NCBI GenBank assembly: GCA_008711295.1
Contig: VUYV01000180.1
Coordinates: forward strand, 165,420 to 229,419
Direction of reading: 5' to 3'
From: Anarhynchus alexandrinus
Lineage: Eukaryota > Chordata > Aves > Charadriiformes > Charadriidae
Length of the DNA: 64,000 bases
The notes under the pieces were generated by a model, which did no database searches, was not told the DNA's origin, and saw nothing but the letters and a program-made list of their open reading frames with translations. Position 1 is the stretch's first letter; each line of letters begins with the position of its first letter. Below are positions 39,190 through 51,700 of this stretch, piece by piece. A program made the position numbers and the translations under genes.

Positions 39190-40300
39190 CCATCAGCCTC
39201 TCTGCCTTGTCAGTTACGGCTCTTTTCCATCCATCAAAACAAAGTGCACTTGAAGCTGATCAGTTAAAAAAAAAAAACACGTGCTTTTGAAGTCGATCAG
39301 CCAGAAGATTCTCACTCCATGCTAGTTACTCATTTCATACGCCACTTCTGTTTGGTAAATGAAGAAGAGAAGTCACAAAGATAGAAATAACCCCAAACGA
39401 ATCTGTCCAATGGTGTCCAGCATCCAGGCAGGCAGACAAGAAGTGTTCCCAGGCCTGTGACAGATGGAGCAGCCCACAGGAGCACCACAGTGATACTGCA
39501 ACAGAAGCCAACCTGGACAAGTTCAAAGAGGACAAACCTTTAGCAATGCACCAGAAGAGCTTCAAGGCTGGGGGCAGGGTGGAAGGGTAGCACACAACTA
39601 AAACCAAACCACATCCAAGTAACTATTTCCCCCAAAACACACAAAGCACCTGTTACAGCATTACACATTCTGAAAAAAAAAAACCACAACCCAACATTTA
39701 ACAATATGAGGGTTAAATACGCCAAAGTGGTGCAGGCAAGAAGAAGAAAAGCACCAGAAAGTTTCTGTCACTGAAGTAAATGCCAGGATTTGTTAGGAGA
39801 AAACTCAAATGACAAACTGACTCGAGTGGGGTGTGGAATTCAAAAACCATTCAATTCTCACACCCAAGAACAGGAATTTGTCAAGCGAGGTAGGCTGGCA
39901 GCACTACAACTGGCAGGACATCGGCATTTGGTCATTCTGACATGTCAAGTTAGAAAAACACCACACCGGATGCTGCAACATGAAGTGCCTGAATGATGGA
40001 ACTATAAGCTCTCTGCCAAAAATAAAATAAAATGATAAATCTATTTTCAGCCCGGGAGCTACTCTGAGTTTACAGAACAGGTTCAACAGCCAAAAAAACA
40101 TGGCAAAGTGACAAAAAACAAGGCAGCAGGGCAAGCATTCTTCTACATGATGGGAATTATGATAGATTGGATTCAAAATTGGAGGAAGCTGGATGCTCAA
40201 GTCAATATGCTATGATGAAAATTAAACTGAAAATACAACTTGGCATGGCCAGCATATTTATGAAATGAAACTAACACAAAACATTTGCAGTAACCCTTCA
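39190..40300. repeat. Duplicated segment, copy 3 (complete)
   Basis: This copy contains all of copy 1 (from 39190) and all of copy 2 (from 39259) without a break and runs on into unique sequence after 40300. It is therefore the likeliest true version, with the other two being redundant contig ends. Confidence 0.9.
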
Positions 40301-41545
40301 GTAACCCTGGGGCATCACTTCCTCTGCCCACCTACTAGCATCCATTATGTTCCTAATTTACTACACAGCAATATTTCACTTAGCAGGAAGAAGAAATAAA
40401 GGACATTATGAGAAGGTGCTCCAACAGAGTTTAAATAAATGAAGGAGTTCTAAATAAGCTTTCTGAGCTTGAAGCTATATTATGATATCACATTAACCTA
40501 CATACCGAGTTACAGCAAAACTTGCATTAATATTTGTTTAAAGGCATATGTTCTTTCACTCTTAAGATCACCTTAATCAAAAGTTTTAAAATATGACAGT
40601 CTGTTCATGCAAAGTACTTAATTTCCCCAACTTCTGATTCACGGAAACAAAATCATGGTAACAAAAGAACGAGACAACAAAGCACAGTGACAAGAAAAGA
40701 AAGGAAACATTTAAGTCTATGGACAGTCATTCGCAGGGATTTAGACACTTAACTGATCATGTCTAACTTGCCAGAAAGAATATCCTTCTTTCTCAAACAC
40801 AGCATGGAGGAAAGGCTATTTCAAGAATGTTTCCATTGCACTGCTGAATAGTCATCTGAACTATACCGTCCTCCTTTCCATTTCACTCTAAGTTGTCTAG
40901 AGGCAGAAGAGAAGGAGAGAAGCCAGGTGGTAGGAGGACATGGGATCCAAAGTCAGTAACAGACCCAGATATACGTTACTGCCTAGTGGAGACGCAGCTT
41001 CTACTTTGTCATGACAAAACTCCATCTTTGTATGGAGTAGCTTAGAGCAAAAGTGGAGGAAGAGGTCAAAACAAGACACACTGAGCTTATCTAAAGATCA
41101 CTGCTGCCAGAAGAGGCACTTTCTACTCCATCCAAGATATTCGTTCCTTTTCACAGCCAAGTACTCCCAGCAGACAGAAACTTGTATAAGCCCTCAGTAG
41201 CAATTCAAATTACTAACTTGGCAGAAAACAAGCAAACTTGGATTAGCAAGTTGCCTTAGCTCACCATGTGATCAGATAAAACCAGAACACAGGCAAGGAA
41301 AAGGATGCAACTGAGGTTACAAACAGGAACTACACTTTCAGTGGAGTTTCAACACTAGAGAGTTGTTAGGACAATTCAAATGGGATACAGTCACCTTCTT
41401 TGTTACATCCCCAAGTGCTGAGGTACAAGCTGAAAAATATCCAGCTACCACTTCAGCCTAACCTATGGAAGGAGGACAGGTGTCTTCATCCCCTTTTTTC
41501 CCTGTGCTTCGTGCTTCCTATATGGTACAGTACAGGCATTGAGTT

Positions 41546-41638
41546 TTGGGGGGTGGGGTGTGGGGTGTGGGTTTGTTGATTGTTGTTGTTTGTTTGTTTT
41601 TTGGTTGGTTTTTTTTTGTTGTTGTTGTTGTTTTTTAA
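41546..41638. repeat. G/T-rich low-complexity tract
   Basis: Runs of GGGGTGTGG are followed by repeated TTGTTGTTG and TTTGTTTG units and T runs on the plus strand (C/A-rich on the minus strand). There is no element structure. Confidence 0.85.
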
Positions 41639-42038
41639 GATTGCTCTTTCCGCCTATCCTACATGCCTCTTCCACCACAACGTAAGCTCCATTTATTCTT
41701 TCTCTTACTTTAAGAAAAGACTTAAAATTCATGCCTCCAAAACAAAACCCACCACTTTCTCTACCACTTCCCCACTGGTGTGCAACTGCATCATGGAAAT
41801 TCATAAACTGTTTTCAAACTACATCAAAATTCCTACCTCTTCAATTGCATCCTAGGGCCAATATCTATCTGTGTAAACAATCAATGCATTACCCAAACAT
41901 CTATTACTGTACTGCTGCAGCAACAATCCTTAAAGTGAGAGGAACAAAAATTATGACCAACAGTATACACGACAAGTAAAATTATAAAATTTATCTGCTT
42001 GTTAGAATTTTACAGTATCTGGTATGCATAGTACTTAC

Positions 42039-42134
42039 TTGGTGCATTCTTCTAAAGACTGTACAAGCATTTGCTGGAAAGAACTTATTTCTTCCAGGTT
42101 TCCCATTAAGTATGAAGTATTTGCCGAGTTTAAC
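42039..42134 (-). CDS. ARHGEF7: ARHGEF7 exon: DH domain
   Basis: This 96-bp exon encodes residues 128-160, including SYLMGNLEEI and QQMLVQSLEECTK, the helices after conserved region 1 of the DH domain. The acceptor is CTCCAG, the donor GTAAGT, and both end codons (Lys) are split. A 10.4-kb intron with the assembly problems described elsewhere separates it from the next exon. Confidence 0.96.
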
Positions 42135-42394
42135 CTGGAGCCAAAGTAAATAAAAGGTGTTCAGGTTTGTAGTCATTGACTAACTGTGCTTTAATAAAAC
42201 CTACAACATTAAAAGAAAATGCTTACTGGTTCTTAGATTAAGCATCAGACTAAAAGCAAGCCCTGCCTCAAGAATCTCACAGTCCACACAAGAAAATGCA
42301 CATTGACATTGAAATTTTGACCATGTAAACCCCACCCAATACACGAGAGATCTCAAATTTAATTTAAAAAACAAACTTAAACAAACTCACATAC
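42135..42394 (-). other. ARHGEF7: ARHGEF7 short intron (260 bp)
   Basis: This is the shortest intron in the window, between two DH-domain exons, with donor GTATGT and acceptor CTCCAG. Confidence 0.9.
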
Positions 42395-42489
42395 TTTTCA
42401 CTGGCTTGTAATGGTCGCAGGTAGTTTGAAAGCATTGTTTGTAGCTCCTTAGCATATTCATTTTCTGTTTCTAATATATTTTGTAGCAC
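42395..42489 (-). CDS. ARHGEF7: ARHGEF7 exon: DH domain conserved region 1
   Basis: Residues 97-128 carry the first conserved helix of the DH (RhoGEF) domain, with the motif [13 protein letters not shown] followed by the LRPL turn. Aligned by eye with Tiam1 and Dbl, the position usually held by the catalytic Glu just before LLxTE is Asn100 here; the mammalian protein reads the same, so this is a family trait and not damage. The acceptor is TTGTAG and the donor GTATGT; the final Lys codon is split. The intron to the next exon is only 260 bp. Confidence 0.96.
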
Positions 42490-44807
42490 CTACAATAAAT
42501 GACAGTTGCTAATTGGTATTTTTTAAGAGATACTTCAAAGTGTTCAAATCAATACCAGTTTTAAAGCATACAAGAATTTACTTAGCACTAGGAAAACTTA
42601 AGTGAGTGTTCCTACATTAAAATTTAAATATCAGCAAGAAAGCATTGAATGCTATACATCTATGAAAAAACCCACAACACGCACAATGAGCCATCCTTCA
42701 GCCATACACAAAAAAAGTGATAAGCTAACAGGAATTCCACTACACTTAAAACTTTTACTGTAAAATTTGAAAACTATACAGTGTTCTTCCAAAGCTAGGG
42801 GTAATTATTTCTCCTGTGTACTTCAGAACAGTCAAAGATAACCAGAGGTTGGTAAAGCACAATAGAAGTTGTATGAGAAATGAACAATTAGTGTCATTTT
42901 CTCAGTCTCAATTACAACACATTGCAACTCATCTTGTTAGCAAAGTGTTTACTTATTCAGATGCGCTGTTCTATCTAGAAGGTCTGAATATCAACAGACT
43001 TACAAATATCAAGTAAGTGCCAACTTTACTTAGCAATATGATTAGCATTATTGCATTCTTTTTAAATAGAGCTGCCTAACCTTCCACTGGGAGTGCAATA
43101 ATATACACTACCATGAGAAAATTACAACAGATTCTGATGCAGAGCCAAGAATTCATAAAACACAGCACACACTTGGTTTCTTGGCTGAACATAAATCAAA
43201 CAACTAGAATACCCCCAAATATGTACAAGAAAACATATTACCGGGCCACGTCCCGGGAGCCTGCTTTAGGATATCCTTCAATATATTCACATCAAATTCT
43301 ACTGTGCTTCTAGCCAGCGAGTTACTTTTTGCCTCCAAAAAGTTAATGATTTAGCAAGAGAATCATCAGAATTAAACGTAGTTCAATGAACACAGCTGAG
43401 CTTTGAAAACTTTTTGCTATTCACTGGTCATAAGCCACACCACAAACCTTCTCATTTTGCTACATGCCATATTTGTCAAGCCTACAGTAATATCTCATTT
43501 CAGCATTTATAGTAACTACTGTAATTGAGTGCATTATTCAGTGTTGTAGTCAATACTCTTTCTTAGGAAATAAAAAAAGCCATTCATTCCTAAATGCAAA
43601 CCTGATGAAATAACTTTAAATAGTTCAGTATGTCAATGAAGAATTCACTGTTCCTTTCATTGGTGTCATTGATTCTGCTTATTCCTTGAATGCTTCTATT
43701 CATTTGGAGAGAGGGAGAGAGACCACTTTTGAGTTCATTCTTTTGTTGGAAATCTGAATCCTGAACTGAAGATTAAAATGTCTCCATTCTCTGCTAAACA
43801 CTATGACAGAAGAATGTCACAGGGAAAGTTATGGCTACTAACTAGGAAACTACAGCATAAAGTACAGTATGGGCACACAAATTTCAAAAAAAGCTAAGGT
43901 TTCTTTGCCCACTTAGAGCAAGGGAAAAAAAAATTCTATTGATTACAGCACTAATTAAACCCCATATTCTCTTACACATATATAAAACAAAGTAAATTGT
44001 TAAATAGAAAAGTACTTAGGATCCCTGAGGTTCAAAACGAAATGCAAGACCAATCTTTTCCAATATGGCTTTTCCTACAAAAATCTCCCAGCCCAAAGTC
44101 ATTACACAGCAATTAGTAGGGGAAAAGGAGACTGAAAGCCAAGGACAAAAACACGGTGTCCTAATGAAGCACTGAACAGCATTAAAAGACATTCAAAGAT
44201 AAAAATCAACAAATTCACTAGAAATCTTGAAAGGCTGCACTACTGCTCCACTTTCTTGAAGAGCACTTCCATTCTTTGCTATTTCCTTTCTTTGTCTGAA
44301 AAGCTTGAAATAAAACTAGTTTCATGTTGGACAACTCCATTACTTTCCTGTGGTGGTTTGGATTTTTACTTTAGGATTTTCTTTGCAATATGGAGAATAA
44401 GGGATTGGAGGAAAAAGACTTAAAGGAGGGGAAAAAAACCAAACCAAAACAAAAAAGAATAGAAAAGCTGAAAAACTAGAATTAGCCAGGTGATAAATTA
44501 CTGGAAAAAGGAAAATAAATGCAGCTGTAAATAGAACTATGCTACAAAACCTACGCAGAGTACTAGATACACTTATACTGCTTTATGTTATTCTAGTAGT
44601 TCACAATGTTACACTATACTTTAGATATACAAATAGTTTTAAATAGTTTCCAAAACACATTAAATCTATTTCCCTTCCTCCCCCCACCCCAAGTGCAGTC
44701 TCCACTGCTTATAACATTCTTTTACTTTGAATATCTTTTAAAAAGAACAATCTTGCTTACATAACTCTAAAACATCAGTTCTGTGAAATCTCACATCCTT
44801 CCAGCTT

Positions 44808-44870
44808 GACTTACCTACCTCACAGAGAAGCTATGAGGATTAAATGCTTGGACTGTGCTTTGAAGCGGTA
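44808..44870 (+). mobile_element. MIR-like SINE relic
   Basis: TTACCTACCTCACAG, eight mismatched bases, and then TGAGGATTAAATG closely follow the MIR consensus segment around ACCTACCTCA...TGTGAGGATTAAATG. The TGCTTTGAAGC after it loosely resembles the next MIR block. Flanks are not recognisable. The match is by memory of the consensus. Confidence 0.45.
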
Positions 44871-46019
44871 AACAGTCAGCATTGCAACTCAGTATTTTGG
44901 CACCAGAGCACCCTTACATTCCTCATATCCACATCTCGCCCGCATGCTCTAATAATCACCTTTCTTCCCTTTCCTGCTTTCTGTGCGTTCTGGCTGCTGC
45001 AAGACCCCATGAGAACTCGAAGACCTTGTTTCCACAACTCTACCACAACATTTGCACAGATAAGACCGGGTACCAAAAGAGCAGCATTGAAGTGGCAGCT
45101 TTTGCAATCCGTAACACTGATGAATGGCAGACACAGACAACTGAGCTCATACAGCACAAGCTCTCTCAATCACACGGCATGGAAAATGCAAGCACGGTTA
45201 ACAATTCTGTCACACAAAACGCCAGCTATCTCCCCAAGGCAAAAACTACCACCCAAAAATGGATTTTAAGTGACTTACATGAAGCTGATCACCTTCCAAA
45301 TAAGAGGGAGAAAAGGCACATTTCACAGCTACACTTGGGCATGATCCTGTTGCACACTCCCATTTTATGGGAGTAGTATGGCACTCAACTGAAATACCAT
45401 GTACTTCAGCAAAATCGTGATCAATGTCTAATTTTCCTGGATCATGAGAATCTGAGAGATGAACCCCTTAAAACAGGCTCTCAAGAGGGGCCATGTAAAG
45501 CACCATACAAGTATACCATATCTCAAGGGTCCTCAAAAACTTTTATGAACTTCAGTAAACACAAACTCTTGACCCAACTTCAAAAGTGTGGCCTTGAAAG
45601 GAGTGCTTATTTTCTATCGCTTCTCAAATGCTTAAATGGAAAATGAGGTCTGCAAATACTCATGCTGTGGAGAAAGTTGCCCATTTCTTTACCTGCTTTT
45701 AAAACAGCTACTTAATCTCAAGGCAATTGTCCTGTAAGTGGAAATAACCTAATTTTATTTTGGACACAATTATTTTAAGTTCTCAAGGGATTAAGAAGTA
45801 AAAATAAAACTCAGTAATGCCTGCTCTGTCTTTAGGGAATAAACCTGCAATAATATGCCCACTACTTCAGTAACAGGTTACTAAATTACTTCTACATGAA
45901 AAATGTCTCATGCTTGATCACAAGTCTGCTTCATATCACACACTGCTGTAGACTTGTACCATTTTACGGAGAACAAGACCTTGTAGCACCAGTAACTCTA
46001 TTTGAAGATGTTTCTGCTT

Positions 46020-46090
46020 ATTGCAGAGGGATGTTTGACTAGGTGACCTTTAAAAGGTCCCTTCCAACTCAAACTATTCTATGATTCTCT
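46020..46090 (+). mobile_element. CR1 LINE 3' tail
   Basis: The sequence GGATGTTTGACTAGGTGACC, then TTTAAAAGGTCCCTTCCAAC and TCAAACTATTCTATGATTCT, is the extreme 3' end of a plus-strand CR1, finishing with about one and a half ATTCTATG units. The 5' part is missing, as is usual for truncated CR1 copies. Confidence 0.92.
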
Positions 46091-48666
46091 ACTAACCTGC
46101 AATCCCCAGCCAGGCAAAATGTAAGCATAAACCAAACGTGCTCCGTCTTCTCAGCAACACCTAGCGCAGGGTGCAGCTAATAAAGCACACTGAGACTAGA
46201 AAGTGTGTGATTTGTGTTATGAAGTTCAGATGGAGCTCTGTGAATCCATAAAAATAAAGAACACGTTCACAAGGGGGTGAAGAACAGAGGAAAGCGGTGA
46301 AAGCAGTCTCCGCTTTACATTAAACACCTTTCCTTTAGCCTATCCCAGCCCCCTTCCCAGAAAGGGAGATTAGCAGCCTCGAGCCTCTCCTACCACTCTG
46401 AACTTCCTCTGAACTGCCCTTTCATTCTTGTCATCAGTCTGATGAACGTACCCACAGGTGCTCCCTGCACCTGCATAAATCCTTCCCTAGGAAAAACAGC
46501 AATAAATAATCATGAGGTTTACAGGGTCTCAGCACACACCCATATGGTAGAAGATAGCCACAACTTAAAAATAGCAAGCAGTCCCAGAGTATCAGCCTCA
46601 AATCATGTTTGGTTGTCAAGAGAGACTTTAACAGAGTTTAACTCGAGCTACATCCTTTTAGCTACCAGTTGCCAAAGGTTTATTTGGAGCTGTTCTGCTT
46701 TTACCTTAGTATGGGCTCAATTTTGTTATCAGTGCAGACTGATGATAAGACTTCTAGCACAGGGAAGTCCCATGTCTGAAGCTTACATATTAAAACAGAA
46801 CAAAAACTCAACGCACAGGTTAAACTGCTTTCACTTCAGTGAATGGGTTTGCTGTTTGTCTTATATACATCTAAAAATCATTACATATTTAATAATTATT
46901 AAAAATCATTATATTACAGTTATAATGCCATTGGAAGAACTTAGTATTTTTCAAGAAAGTCTAGATGCCAACTAGTCTAATTTAGGTTTTAAGCACAGCA
47001 GTAGAGTCTTACTTCTCTGAAACAAAATGCATGCTACAGCACAGGCTCTCATTCTTTAAATAAAAAGAATACAATCGTAAGCTTAAAAGAAAGTGGGGAT
47101 ATCTGCCACACTGTGGAAAAATGTGAAAGCAAGACAATTATCTAATTCACTGCAGAAGGATTTAAGAACAGCATTCTAGGGCCAGTGCTCTAATTTACTA
47201 TATATCTTATTACGAACTGGTCATTTCCGCACCCATCTGCCATGCAATATATCATGAACAGTTAATAAATAGCTAGCAGTCAAAATAGTGGGAATCTTAC
47301 TTACATCAGTTTAGTGCACCAAGTTGCACCTAAGCAAGACGAAAAATAACCCAACTCCAAGAGTAGGTATGACAGTCATCACTTCCACTTTTTTTTTTTT
47401 AATTAAAGTACTTTAAAAGCCAGCTATGGCTACCTGTTTCCCAAACTATATTGTAGCTTGAGTCTCCATGATGACGATAATAGGTTATTCAGGGAACAAA
47501 TATAAAAATCACACAAGCCAAAGGTGGTATTTCAAAACTGTATGGCCTTTTATAACTTAACCGCCATAAATATGGTTTTAGGCAAATTTGAACATTTGCT
47601 GCATAGGTACTTTCCATTGTGACTAGCAGGTGTGGGATACAATAGCCAAAGACTCACAGCCCTCCCTTTACTGTGGAATTATGGCTACTGACAGAGGCAC
47701 CAGGCACACCACGGGGAGGAGCAGGAGGTTGCTTCATTGTTTTCAATTAGGGTACTATATGCAAAACTGCTGTGTTCTTCCAGGTGGCTGGTGTTATTCA
47801 TGCCACAACCGCAAAAGATGAAAGCATAAAACTGTGCTTTATAATCCCTGCTAAAAACTGACACACAAAAACCAAATTAAAAACAATGACAGCTGCTTCA
47901 AAGAAAAGGGAAAAAAAAACCAAACCAAACTTGTGTTTTGGTTTTACACCAGCAGGGAGCAGTGGTTAACAAAAACTGCAAGATGCTTTTTGCTTCCCAG
48001 TGTTACCTACTGTTAGCAAATAAAGGATTCTCAAAATGGTTACAGCAACACATTTAAAGACAGAGTTTGGTATGTTTCTTACATGCATCTACTAAAGAGG
48101 TCTGAGTACTAGGTTAAGAATACCTGGGAGGGGTGTTAAAGGCTGACTCTGGCTATACCACTTTTGCTAATCTATCCATCAGTGTAAGGAAGAAGTTCCC
48201 AAAGTAAATAGTTGAGTTGACTTATAAGCATGAATAAAAAGGATTAATTCACAATGTTCAGTCTCTTGTTCAACAAAAAGGACAAAAATATTCTTAATCA
48301 TTTTAACACAGCAGAATTTCATTAATTTATAACAACTGGGGAAGACTGATTGCATATTTGGGGGACGGTAGAAAATGGAAATTAACAACTAGCAAAGCAA
48401 ACAAAGTAAGCATAGTATGTTACAGAAACACCTATTATTCACTCACTTTAGACTATAATTTTGCATCATGCTTAAGAATCCATATGTGTGATATTCTATT
48501 AAACGAACAATGATCTTGTTTATATGAGAATTCACTAAAACCTCTATCAAGTTTTGGCACTAAGGCTCTGACAGGACTGCCAATTTTTTTAAGCAAATAA
48601 GAGCATTTAGTTAAATTACTTTCTACTGTATATAACAGTTCACATGGAGGAAAAAGGATCACTCAC

Positions 48667-48755
48667 CACATTGTAATAGCTTTTGTTAATTGCAGACGTA
48701 TCAAAGCCTTTAGGTGGACTCTTCAATGTACCTGATTTGGGGGAGACCGGTTTTT
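48667..48755 (-). CDS. ARHGEF7: ARHGEF7 exon: SH3-DH linker and start of DH domain
   Basis: This 89-bp exon encodes residues 67-96, reading EKPVSPKSGTLKSPPKGFD and then a short segment ending SYYNV. It is the serine/proline-rich linker between SH3 and DH and the first residues of the DH domain. The acceptor is TTTCAG and the donor GTGAGT; phase 1 enters from the SH3 exon and phase 0 leaves. The linker agrees closely with the mammalian protein. Confidence 0.96.
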
Positions 48756-51700
48756 CTGAAATGTAAGATATTTTTGTGTCAACGGGGTGCAATTTCATAG
48801 CCCAACACTAGAGGTCAAACAAACTGCTTCAAAATATCCATCCTAACATACAGCAAAAATAGTGCTTCACTGAGAAACGTACATACTTGTGCTTGAAATT
48901 ATTGGTAAAGAATCAAAATGGTTCATACGTTCACAATGAATGAAACACTAGCCTCAATGAAGGCAGGTAGAAAAGCTCCCATTCTTTTTCCTGGAACCAA
49001 AAAGTCAGTTAATAAAATTAGCTTTTCCAAAACTGTTTTTTTAAAACCAAAACATTATCATGGACTGCAATTAAAGAAAACAAAACAAAACAAAAAAACA
49101 CAACAGGCATTTCCAAACACTACACACGCTTTCAAACAAAAGTAGTATTAAGTTTTAATATCAATTTAATGAACTCAGTTAAAGCAAGTGACCAAAGGCT
49201 GAACATACCAGAGGTGGGACATTATACTCAGTCTGGTTGAAACAGAGAATCAAAACACTATACAAGTGGTGCCTAACCCAGAAAAATGATCTTTTAAAAC
49301 AAATTATCTTTTACTGCTAATGAAGTTAAAAAAAATGCTTATGCACTTGAGAACAGAGTCCATCATAACAATTAATGCAATCCTTCCTACAATCCCACAG
49401 TGATTTTACCCCTCCGTAACATAGGCTGTTCCTGGAAGGACAACATAAGTCTGCAAGATCAAAACAACAGGCCCGAAAGTTACCCAAGTGCTGACTCCCA
49501 GAATGGAGAGGCACAGAAAACACACTCCTAAAGCCTCCCCTCCCACCTCTACCATTCCCCTAACTCACTCACAGAGGAGCAAAGTCAAGAGGAGAGAATC
49601 ACAAGCATCATGCTTCATACTGGAGAAACACCAAGTAAGATTTACAGCATCTCTTTTTGACCTGTCGCACTTGACTTTGCATACAACCAACAGAGAATGC
49701 TTGTGAGACTGTATTTATCAGGACATTATGGTGTTTTGGTGTGTTTTTTTAAATAAGCAGGCTTGTCTAATACGCAAGCTTCAAATAAGCATTTGAGCAA
49801 TTTGTATCTAAACAATAAAATGGCAGACTGTCAAAAAAAAAACCCACCACAAAAAAGATGCATCATCAAAACATACCTACGGAAAGTTTTACCTTTATTT
49901 TAAAAGCAAGCTCCTCAAGCTCCAGTTTCAAATGCATTTTAATAAAGTTACATGAATAATTCAACTCTAGTTTACCTGATACCTCAGGCCACTAAGAATA
50001 AATTATGCAAGTCTCAAATACAAACCAGCCTTTCCAGGAGAAGCCAAGCTAAGAGCCAGCTACGGGGAAATTCCCATGGTCAGTAAAGCTGACCAGGGAA
50101 ACGCCACCATAAGCAGAACAGCCCATGTGGTACCAGCCTCTGCTGGACTATATCCTGGGTAATTTAGTGCTTCTTCAGGCTGCCCAGTTGCAGCCCCATG
50201 GATGTTGCAATCTCAGGCGAGCAGCGTACAGATGCAGGCCACCCTTTTGTCTCCAGTGCCAGGAGCGCTGGGCAGGCCAGCTGGAGCTGGGACTTCAGCT
50301 AACAGTCTGTGAGGAACAGCTCGGGCCCTGAGAGCACATGTGGTATCTTTGAGGGGATTTTCTCTGTATTGCACTGGAACTTTCCTCAAAGAAGCTATTC
50401 TAAAAATAAAGTACGTTCTTAAAACTGCCAAACATGGGCAAAACATTTCTCCTTACCATATCCAGAGATGACAGTAAAATCCTTTTGGTTAATATCCCCC
50501 CCCCAGTTCAGCTATAAGCTGACAGACAGCACAAAACCCGTTAGCCCCAGCAATTATTCAGCTGGGAACACTGATGCTCTCAGCCACCAGTCCTGCAGTA
50601 CACACGTGCTCTGCTCTACAGCCAAGTAATTCCAAATGACAGGACTCCTCCCATCCTCTTAAAACAAAACCATAAACCCAAGCAGATTTGTCATCAAACG
50701 CTCAGCGTGAAAGAAGCACCTAAAGTCATGTCATGTGTATGGCTACCCATTTATATGTTCATATATAACACTACTCATTTATGGGACAATTACAATTTGT
50801 TTCTTTGTACCGAATGATGAAGATGATGCAGTTTACACAAACTTGGTACTTTGCTTTCATTGTCTGTGGAAGCTCTTGACTTATCCTACAATTTACAGTG
50901 ACTTTCAGGTTCACTAAATACCTAAAAGTTTATTAATCATGTGCCAAAAAGCATGAAAGGAGAAACTGGAGTTATTTAAGGAAAAAGGTAAGTACTTGTC
51001 ACTGCATTTTATCATAATACAGATGCCTGACTCTTGTTAATCTGGAGAAAGTTGACTGGCCATAGAAATCTGGCTCTTCTTCCAGCTACTTTGTTATCTT
51101 AAAGGGCGTAAAATTACATCTCTTCCCCTAACCTTTTCTTCTCCTAAGCTGCTGAAGAAAGTGGGAGATTTTTTTGCTGAAATAGATAGTGTTATTTATA
51201 TCACCAGCTGTTCAGCTGCTTCTGTTATCCATCAGAGAGACATGATCAAATTCAAATTTAAAAAACAGGATACAGAGGGAATCACACATTCAAATCATTT
51301 TGCCTGAACAGCCACAACCAACATTCAGCTCTTAAAATGCAAAGGCCATTTCTATTGTAGAAACACAGAATTAGACACAGCAAATCAGCCCAGCTGTCTA
51401 TCACGTCTGGTATTCTGCCTCCAAGCACTGCCTCGCTTCATAAAGAGGAATAAGAAACAGTCTTGTTGCAATTAGCTTATTGCACAATGCATTACTCAGA
51501 AGAAAATCATGATCTTGCACATAAGAAATTGCTTAGCATAAACAAAGGTAAGTGCTATTTATTATCCCTCATGAGAGAACATTAGAATGCTTCTGCAAAC
51601 ATATAGCATAATTCATTAAACATTTCAAGCAGGTATCATCCTAATTCAGCGTACTGGGAACATATAAAGTCCATAGGTCTATGAAGTCCACAGGTTTCTG

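Larger units (their letters stand above)
31599..42038 (-). other. ARHGEF7: ARHGEF7 intron (10.4 kb) with assembly duplications
   Basis: The intron contains a TG/T-rich stretch at 31679-31722, a G run at 32739-32748, (TA)n at 34860-34875, the triplicated segment and gap at 36211-40300, a CR1 tail at 37145, and G/T low-complexity sequence at 41546-41638. The remaining unique sequence is unassigned. Confidence 0.85.
42490..48666 (-). other. ARHGEF7: ARHGEF7 intron (6.2 kb)
   Basis: The intron holds a MIR-like relic at about 44808-44870, a CR1 tail at 46020-46090, and two overlapping open frames on opposite strands at 44844-45376 with no recognised protein. The rest is AT-rich and unassigned. 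Confidence 0.85.

Noticed and set aside
38282..39253. Open frames of 323 and 292 codons on the two strands
   Set aside because: They consist almost entirely of N from the assembly gap.
37355..39607. Repeated 90-codon minus-strand frames at 37355 and 39335 as a duplicated gene
   Set aside because: They are identical only because the DNA segment itself is duplicated; the peptide has no recognised family.
43240..43262. Short CG-containing near-palindrome around CCGGGCCACGTCCCGG
   Set aside because: Isolated and imperfect, with no nearby promoter or exon signal.
44844..45376. Overlapping plus- and minus-strand open frames of 97-164 codons
   Set aside because: No recognisable domain, and openness on several frames at once points to composition and not coding.
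46442..46975. 177-codon plus-strand open frame
   Set aside because: It resembles no protein that I know, has no gene-like context, and lies in an ARHGEF7 intron; length is within chance for a 64-kb window.
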